10,224 nucleotides of DNA from Spirochaetia bacterium (lineage in GTDB: Bacteria > Spirochaetota > Spirochaetia > Treponematales > Treponemataceae), in the NCBI GenBank assembly GCA_900769985.1, contig CAAGIS010000130.1:1-10224 (forward strand), written 5' to 3'. How positions within the stretch are numbered: position 1 is the stretch's first letter; each line of letters begins with the position of its first letter. Positions 5,855 through 10,224 of the stretch are shown piece after piece. The position numbers and the translations under genes are program-made. Under the pieces are notes generated by a model. The model did not search any database, was not told where the DNA came from, and was given only the letters and a program-made list of their open reading frames with translations.

Positions 5855-7599
5855 TTGATATTTTGAATGTACCTACAAAAGACACCCGTGCGTTTGGTTG
5901 GGTACAAGATTCAAGCAGCATAGACAGCTTATGTGATGTCGTTGCAGTTTTTGATTTTGAAAGTGATTTTCATAAAAAACTTGTTAACGAAATTATACCA
6001 AGTATAGTTTTAGAAAATGACGGTCGTCAGGAAATGATAGATTCTTTGACTTCAAAGCCTCTCAATCTTAAATACAGGCTTCTGATAGGCACATCTTTTA
6101 CACCTCGTTCTGATTCCCGTTGTAACGGTATTATTCAAGCAGCAGTCAAAGGACAAAAAAGACCATTTATTGTTGACTGGGCAGCTGATAATTTTGTGAG
6201 ATGGGCACATGCAATTGGTTTCATTAAATATAATTATGCTGACGATACATTTTCGATAACACAAAAAGGATTGGAACTTTCAAAATCATCTGGAAGTGCA
6301 AAAGAAAACTTGTTGATAAATGCAATTCTTTCTTATCCACCAGCATTTCGTATTTTGACCTTACTCTCAAATCCTGACAATCCTCTTACAAAATTTGAAC
6401 TTGGCGAAAAACTCGGTTTTACAGGCGAAGAAGGATTTATCTGTTATCCCGTCAGAAGCATTGTAGCGGCTCTTGCAGAAACATCAGACAAAGATGAGCG
6501 TTCAAAAATCCGCTCAGATTGGGAAAGTTCATCTGATAAATACGCAAGAACGATTGCACAGTGGCTGGGGCATCTTGGTTTAGTCAAAACTTGCAAAAAA
6601 GAAGTTACTGTTGAATATGGACACGAACTGTTTTCTGAATCGCTTGGTGCATTTTGTATCACGCCAAAAGGTGAACGGGTATTGCGCAATATTAGTGGAA
6701 ACAGCAAACATTCAAAAGTCAAAAAAATCGTTTCGTATGAAATGTTTGCCACAAAAGGAAGAGATCGTGAGTACCTTCGATTGCGACGATCCATTATTCT
6801 AAAATCGATTGTTGAAGGCAAAAACAAAGCAACATTCGTAAAATTGCAGGAAGTTCTAAAAGCAAGCGACTTAAACGAATCTTTTGAAACAATCAAAGAC
6901 GATGTTTTGGGATTTATGAATCTTGGTCTAAACATTGAAATAGACAAAGATTCTGTTAAACTCAACGATACCATAGGCGATTTTTCGATTCCGATTTACA
7001 GAGATTTAACAGTTAAATCTGAACTTTCAAAAGAAAAAGATGAGGTTCGCAAGCAATTGAAAACTCTCTCACACGACTATCTTTCGCTTATGGATTTAGC
7101 ATTTGATTCTTCACAAAATCGTCTCTTTGAAATGCGTACAATGGATTTATTCTTGAATGAATGTGGATTTTACGGTCGTCATTTAGGCGGGGCAAACAAA
7201 CCCGATGGTGTTTTATACACTGACGAAGCACACGACGAAAACTATGGAATTATCGTTGATATGAAAGCATATTCAAATGGATATAATCTTCCTATCGGAC
7301 AACAAGATGAGATGAAACGCTATATCAGCAATAACCAGAAACGCGACGAGAAAATCAATCCGACAAAATGGTGGTCAGAATTCCCCGGCTATCTCAAAAA
7401 ATATTATTTTATGTTTGTTTCTGGAAGTTTTAAAGGCGATATAGCAGATAAATTGAATAAAATCTATCTTGAAACAAGTAACGCTGGAACAGCAATGCCG
7501 ATAGTTACAGCGTTACTTGTTGCAGATAGAATCAAAAGTAAAGAAATGACTTTACAGGATTTTGAAAAGAACATTTGCAATACTGAATATAGATGTTGA
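5851..7599 (+). CDS. FokI-like Type IIS restriction endonuclease
   Basis: The 582-residue product, close to FokI in length, lines up with the remembered FokI sequence end to end. Near the N-terminus RAFGWVQD matches RTFGWVQN; RWAHAIGFI, SYPPAFRILTLL and SSDKYAR are also shared. The C-terminal nuclease domain (from about 385) carries KPDG with D452 and VDMK with D470 and K472, equivalent to FokI D450, D467 and K469, followed by AYSNGYNLPIGQ. FokI-type enzymes bind an asymmetric site with three helix-turn-helix subdomains and cut outside it after dimerising through the nuclease domain. Base-contact positions as I recall them are mostly kept (Q19, R86, Q102, W110, E225, K230); two differ (Asn13 to D20, Asn217 to S222). 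Translation is coupled to the methyltransferase by the ATGA overlap, and GGAGAG at 5839-5844 is well spaced. The frame is intact. Confidence 0.93.
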   Translation: MIDILNVPTKDTRAFGWVQDSSSIDSLCDVVAVFDFESDFHKKLVNEIIPSIVLENDGRQEMIDSLTSKPLNLKYRLLIGTSFTPRSDSRCNGIIQAAVKGQKRPFIVDWAADNFVRWAHAIGFIKYNYADDTFSITQKGLELSKSSGSAKENLLINAILSYPPAFRILTLLSNPDNPLTKFELGEKLGFTGEEGFICYPVRSIVAALAETSDKDERSKIRSDWESSSDKYARTIAQWLGHLGLVKTCKKEVTVEYGHELFSESLGAFCITPKGERVLRNISGNSKHSKVKKIVSYEMFATKGRDREYLRLRRSIILKSIVEGKNKATFVKLQEVLKASDLNESFETIKDDVLGFMNLGLNIEIDKDSVKLNDTIGDFSIPIYRDLTVKSELSKEKDEVRKQLKTLSHDYLSLMDLAFDSSQNRLFEMRTMDLFLNECGFYGRHLGGANKPDGVLYTDEAHDENYGIIVDMKAYSNGYNLPIGQQDEMKRYISNNQKRDEKINPTKWWSEFPGYLKKYYFMFVSGSFKGDIADKLNKIYLETSNAGTAMPIVTALLVADRIKSKEMTLQDFEKNICNTEYRC

Positions 7600-7633
7600 T
7601 TTTTTCACCCCGTCAATCACTGTTCCCCGTACT

Positions 7634-8038
7634 TTATTTTGCTAATTTTCTCTTCAAGCAAATAATGTTTTCTTCGATTTTTCTAATTGTTTTTTCAAAC
7701 ACTTCATCACTTTGTCCTGTAGGGTCGTCTAATTCCCAGTTTTCTGAATACTGACCTGGAACAATTGGACAGCTTACATTGCATCCCATAAAAATCACCA
7801 CATCAGGTTTTGGAATATCCGCAATCAGCTTGTTGTACTGCGTCCTTTCCATATCAATTCCATGCATCGTTTTCATCAAGCGGACAGCATCCTGATTTAT
7901 GCGGTCTTTCAGTTCTGTTCCTGCTGAATAGCTTTCAAAAACATCTGAAGCAAGTTTTTTTCCTAATGCTTCTGCAATCTGACTTCGGCATGAATTGTGA
8001 ACGCAGACAAATGCAACTTTTGGTTTTCTATTTGCCAT
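7634..8038 (-). CDS. arsC: Arsenate reductase, low-MW phosphatase-like (thioredoxin-linked type)
   Basis: The 134-residue cytosolic enzyme would reduce arsenate to arsenite using an intramolecular cysteine relay regenerated by thioredoxin. The phosphatase-type P-loop C12-VHNSC-R18-S follows a hydrophobic strand (VAFVCVHNSCRSQIAEA). DDP at 104-106 supplies the general acid (D105). The relay cysteines are C86 and C90 in MGCNVSCPIVPG. Their four-residue spacing is shorter than in S. aureus ArsC (Cys82/Cys89) but is common in the MGCxxxCP subgroup. CCTCC on the + strand (8046-8050) is a strong GGAGG binding site 7 bases before the ATG. It is the third gene after arsR and the permease. Its stop is 34 bases from the convergent endonuclease stop, and no clear terminator is visible there. 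Confidence 0.9.
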   Translation of the reverse strand: MANRKPKVAFVCVHNSCRSQIAEALGKKLASDVFESYSAGTELKDRINQDAVRLMKTMHGIDMERTQYNKLIADIPKPDVVIFMGCNVSCPIVPGQYSENWELDDPTGQSDEVFEKTIRKIEENIICLKRKLAK

Positions 8039-8100
8039 TTCCTTGCCTCCAAAGTTCTTTTCAAGTTTCTGCTATTGAAACGAATCTGTTTACAATCCAT

Positions 8101-9111
8101 CTACATCCACCCCTGCACACTCTGCACCACATTAAACAAATATCCCGCCGCAATAATCCCCACAACGCAAATCGCCGTAAAAATTGCAAGCAGCTTCGGT
8201 TTTACGGCCTTCGACAGCATCACAAGGCTCGGAAGGCTCAAAGTCGTTACCGCCATCATAAAACTCAAAACAACGCCCAGCGCCGCACCCTTGAATAAAA
8301 GTGCCTCCGCAATCGGAATACAGCCGAAAATATCCGCGTACATGGGAACTCCGCACAAAACCGCAATCAGAACGCCAAACGGATTTTTGCTCCCCAGAGC
8401 CGAAGTAATCCACCTCTCAGGAATCCAGTTGTGAATGAACGCCCCCAGCGCAACACCTGCAAGAATATACGGAAAAAGTTTTTTCAGAGTTTCAAGCATT
8501 TTGTCAAAGGCAGATTTAACACGCTCTTTCATCGTAAAAGTCATCTCAGGAAGTTCCGCCTGCGGACAATTCCCTGCGTTCCGAATAAAATCTGCAATAT
8601 CGCCCTCAAGATGGAGCCTTTCAATCAGCGAACCACCGGCCACCGCAATCACAAGCCCGAAGACAACATACAAAACAGCAGTTTTCCACCCAAAAACGCT
8701 CATCAAAACTACAAGGGACCCCAAATCCACCATAGGCGACGAAATCAAAAAACTGAACGTAACTCCAAGCGGAAGCCCAGCAGCTGTAAATCCCATAAAA
8801 ATCGGAATGGACGAACACGAGCAGAACGGCGTTACAGTTCCAAGCAAAGCCCCGATAACCCTCGACCCAAAACCGCCGAACCGCCCCATAATCTTCCGGC
8901 TCTTCTCCGGTGGAAAAAACGACTGAATCAGCGAAATCAAAAAAATCAGCACGCACAAAAGCACCGAAATCTTTATGATGTCAAACACAAAAAACGCCAC
9001 AGCCCCGCCAAGTTTCGACTCCACACTCAGCCCGACCGCCGCCACACCACGCTGAATAAGCAAATGCAGCCACTTCATCCCCAAAATTTCGTTCTGAATA
9101 AAATCCCACAT
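8101..9111 (-). CDS. arsP: ArsP-type permease (arsenical efflux family)
   Basis: The 336-residue inner-membrane protein of the permease/ArsP family (PF03773 type) is hydrophobic, with about eight predicted membrane segments in two halves joined by a hydrophilic loop near residues 165-205. The first half carries the signature TPFCSCSSIPIFMGF with C97 and C99; the second carries GVPMYADIFGCIPIAEALL. ArsP members export trivalent organoarsenicals such as methylarsenite. Some relatives have other or unknown substrates, but the arsR and arsC neighbours support arsenic. Only a weak AGAAG precedes the ATG at 9111; an alternative ATG at codon 12 has no better binding site. The gene is clearly richer in G+C than the surrounding genes, suggesting a separate origin from arsC and the restriction module. 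A GC-rich repeat element separates it from arsR. Confidence 0.82.
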   Translation of the reverse strand: MWDFIQNEILGMKWLHLLIQRGVAAVGLSVESKLGGAVAFFVFDIIKISVLLCVLIFLISLIQSFFPPEKSRKIMGRFGGFGSRVIGALLGTVTPFCSCSSIPIFMGFTAAGLPLGVTFSFLISSPMVDLGSLVVLMSVFGWKTAVLYVVFGLVIAVAGGSLIERLHLEGDIADFIRNAGNCPQAELPEMTFTMKERVKSAFDKMLETLKKLFPYILAGVALGAFIHNWIPERWITSALGSKNPFGVLIAVLCGVPMYADIFGCIPIAEALLFKGAALGVVLSFMMAVTTLSLPSLVMLSKAVKPKLLAIFTAICVVGIIAAGYLFNVVQSVQGWM

Positions 9112-9149
9112 AATCTTCTATTTTATTCCTTTTTTTTTAATAATAATCT

Positions 9150-9266
9150 GGGCGGCTTTTTGTTCCGCTCCATTACATTCCGCTCCACAAAAACCAGGCT
9201 GTCCGCCCTTCGCTAACGCTCATCCGCTTCACTCGCTCACGCTCGCTCCAGTGGACTGCTTCGCAG
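9150..9266. repeat. GC-rich structured intergenic repeat element
   Basis: Several repeat layers lie between arsR and the permease. GGGCGG (9150-9155) pairs with CCGCCC (9203-9208), and TTTTTGT (9157-9163) with ACAAAAA (9187-9193). TTCCGCTCC is duplicated at 9163-9171 and 9178-9186. Six CGCT tetramers lie at 9211-9247 with mixed 4-9 base spacing. CTGC-TTC-GCAG forms a small hairpin at 9256-9266. The segment is non-coding and much richer in G+C than its flanks. It resembles a dispersed genomic repeat rather than a single terminator. Within the operon it may form a processing or attenuation structure. Confidence 0.6.
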
Positions 9267-9287
9267 GGGCTCCCATCCTTGCCGCAG

Positions 9288-9569
9288 TTAATTTTTGCCG
9301 CAACATTTCATCGCATCAAAATACTGCTTAAACTCGCAAAAAGTTTCGCAGTTTATCGAATAGTGCATCCACTTACCGTCGCGCCTTGCATTTACAAGAC
9401 CACATTCACAAAGAATTTTTATATGATGCGAAAGTGTGGGCTGCGTTATGTCAAGCTTTTCCAAAATTCTGCACGCACAAAGTTCACCGCCAGTCAAAAG
9501 CCCGATAATTTTAAGCCTGTTTTCGTCGCCCAAAGCCCGGCAAATTCCTGCAGTTTTTTCTATCGTCAT
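9288..9569 (-). CDS. arsR: ArsR/SmtB-family arsenite-responsive repressor
   Basis: This is a 93-residue winged-helix repressor. ICRALGDENRLKIIGLL opens the fold. E29-L30-C31-A32-C33 matches the ELCxC metalloid-binding motif of ArsR, and ITQPTLSHHIKILCECGLV is the recognition helix-turn-helix with the typical SxHLxxL-like pattern. C54 and C56, and a C-terminal CC pair (C89-C90), add further thiols. Arsenite binding would release it from DNA and de-repress the downstream permease and arsC. The frame extends to 9629, but AGGTG (9579-9575) lies 5 bases before the ATG at 9569, where family homology also begins, so the shorter start is preferred. The intervening segment holds its promoter. Confidence 0.88.
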   Translation of the reverse strand: MTIEKTAGICRALGDENRLKIIGLLTGGELCACRILEKLDITQPTLSHHIKILCECGLVNARRDGKWMHYSINCETFCEFKQYFDAMKCCGKN

Positions 9570-9613
9570 AAATTCACCTGTTTCAAAAACATATAGATAT
9601 TTATCAATGTATA

Positions 9614-9642
9614 AGGATAGCAAATACATAGATAAACGTCAA
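9614..9642 (-). promoter_or_regulatory. Promoter of the arsR operon
   Basis: On the - strand TTGACG (9642-9637) is followed after exactly 17 bases by TATCCT (9619-9614), about 45 bases before the arsR start at 9569. ATAGATA occurs on the + strand on both sides of the -10 box (9593-9599 and 9628-9634) and could be part of the ArsR operator. Confidence 0.5.
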
Positions 9643-9657
9643 TATGATATTCTTTTT

Positions 9658-9691
9658 TTGACAATTTTTAAGATGTAATATATCTTAAAAA
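9658..9691 (+). promoter_or_regulatory. Rhodanese promoter overlapping a perfect 10-bp inverted repeat
   Basis: Consensus TTGACA (9658-9663) is followed after 17 bases by TATCTT (9681-9686). Between and over them lies a perfect inverted repeat, TTTTTAAGAT (9665-9674) and ATCTTAAAAA (9682-9691), with a 7-base centre. The repeat covers the spacer and -10 box, the usual place for a repressor operator, possibly for the divergently encoded ArsR. The -35 boxes of the two divergent promoters are only 15 bases apart. Confidence 0.5.
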
Positions 9692-9713
9692 TAAGGATAA
9701 AATAAGGGCATCC

Positions 9714-9819
9714 CGAAAAAATCGTCTTCGTCGATTTTTCGAGATACAAGCGAGTTCTAAGTCGCCAAGATATCGCAACTTAGAATATCACGTTTTAAAG
9801 TTACCTGAAAAAAAAACGT
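9714..9819 (+). other. Leader with three successive inverted repeats
   Basis: CGAAAAAATCG (9714-9724) pairs with CGATTTTTCG (9732-9741) around a 7-base loop. TTCTAAGT (9755-9762) pairs with ACTTAGAA (9778-9785) and extends inward past one mismatch by GC/GC. ACGTTTT (9790-9796) pairs with AAAACGT (9813-9819). All lie in the long leader between the proposed promoter and the rhodanese start. They could be a dispersed repeat, terminator or regulatory RNA structure. No known riboswitch class was recognised. Confidence 0.45.
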
Positions 9820-9851
9820 ATCAAATGTGATGTTTTAAAAGGAGACTCATC

Positions 9852-10224
9852 ATGAAAATAATAAAACATTTATGGGCACCTAGAAAAACTGAAGTTTTTA
9901 GAGCTTCCCTTGTTACTGTATTTTTGTTTATATTTACAATATGCTCGTGCTGTGCAAAAGAAAATGAAAATCAAGTTTTTAGGCAAAAAAGCGGAGGTTT
10001 TATGAAAACTTACATTTCCGTTTCTATGAGCGAAGGTCTTAAAATGTATTGCGAAAGTGAAAATGCTGTTCTTCTTGATGTGCGCCGCCCGGAGGAATAC
10101 CAGACGGGACATATTCCAGGTGCTGTACTTTTAACAAATGAAACAATGACAGCGGAAAAAGCTGCAAATCTAATTCCATCAAAAAATACAGAAGTTTTTG
10201 TCTATTGCAGAAGTGGCCGGAGAA
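9852..10224 (+). CDS. Rhodanese-domain lipoprotein, partial (continues past window end)
   Basis: 124 codons are present. Residues 1-34 form a lipoprotein-like export signal: basic start (MKIIKHLWAPRK), hydrophobic stretch (ASLVTVFLFIFTI) and C31-S-C33-C34 as candidate lipidation site. A rhodanese domain follows from about residue 51: LLDVRRPEEYQTGHIPGA (74-91) is the substrate-entry signature, and VYCRSGRR (117-124) is the active-site loop with catalytic C119. It would transfer or bind sulfane sulfur. AAGGAG (9839-9844) lies 7 bases before the first ATG. A second in-frame ATG at 10002 (M51) has its own GGAGG (9993-9997) 4 bases upstream, and would give a cytosolic rhodanese without the signal. 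Which start is used is unresolved. It is divergent from the arsR operon, and the C-terminus is missing. Confidence 0.8.
   Translation, partial: MKIIKHLWAPRKTEVFRASLVTVFLFIFTICSCCAKENENQVFRQKSGGFMKTYISVSMSEGLKMYCESENAVLLDVRRPEEYQTGHIPGAVLLTNETMTAEKAANLIPSKNTEVFVYCRSGRR

Noticed and set aside
6444..6974. 176-codon - strand frame inside the endonuclease gene
   Set aside because: The opposite strand carries collinear FokI homology, and this frame shows no recognisable motif or good ribosome binding site.
8431..9216. Long + strand open frame opposite the permease
   Set aside because: Its Arg/Lys/Asn-rich translation has no domain logic and lies antisense to a gene with clear membrane segments and family motifs; it is a shadow frame.
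9150..9290. CRISPR array suggested by repeated short units
   Set aside because: The repeats are 4-9 bases with irregular spacing and inverted pairing; there are no 25-40 base direct repeats with unique spacers and no cas genes.

Overview
The window is a low-G+C bacterial chromosome segment. Weak clues point to a host-associated spirochaete, most likely Treponema-like: an AT-rich background, a 137-residue bacteriohemerythrin, a sugar kinase/epimerase pair of a type seen in gut anaerobes, a spirochaete-style lipobox on the last protein, and GC-rich CGCT-type intergenic repeats. This assignment is inference only; a Bacteroidota or Clostridia host is not excluded.

Layout. Positions 1-930 hold an AT-rich leader, a stand-alone bacteriohemerythrin gene (333-746), and a regulatory stretch with a palindromic -10 box followed by a large terminator-like hairpin. 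Positions 931-3275 are a two-gene + strand operon: an FGGY sugar kinase and L-ribulose-5-phosphate 4-epimerase (araD). Together they would phosphorylate L-ribulose and convert it to D-xylulose 5-phosphate. The isomerase is not in the window. On the - strand, 3322-3579 encodes a small thioredoxin-fold protein with a CCTC active site. Upstream of it is a decayed antitoxin-like reading frame.

Positions 3890-7599 hold the most striking content: a complete FokI-like Type IIS restriction-modification system. A 654-residue protein fuses two adenine methyltransferases. It overlaps by ATGA a 582-residue endonuclease that matches FokI in its recognition domains and in its C-terminal PD-(D/E)xK nuclease domain. 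Two GGATG pentamers, the FokI target, lie in tandem 10 bp apart in the 22 bases before the methyltransferase start codon.

Positions 7634-9569 form an arsenic-resistance operon on the - strand, in transcription order arsR, arsP-type permease, arsC. The thioredoxin-like gene at 3322 is oriented as if it once followed arsC, so the restriction-modification module may have split the operon. The arsR promoter is back to back with a + strand promoter for a rhodanese-domain lipoprotein (9852 to the window end). That gene also has a strong internal start that would give a cytosolic rhodanese. The region between them is packed with inverted repeats.

All functional calls rest on reading motifs by eye and on remembered family sequences. 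No database search was run.
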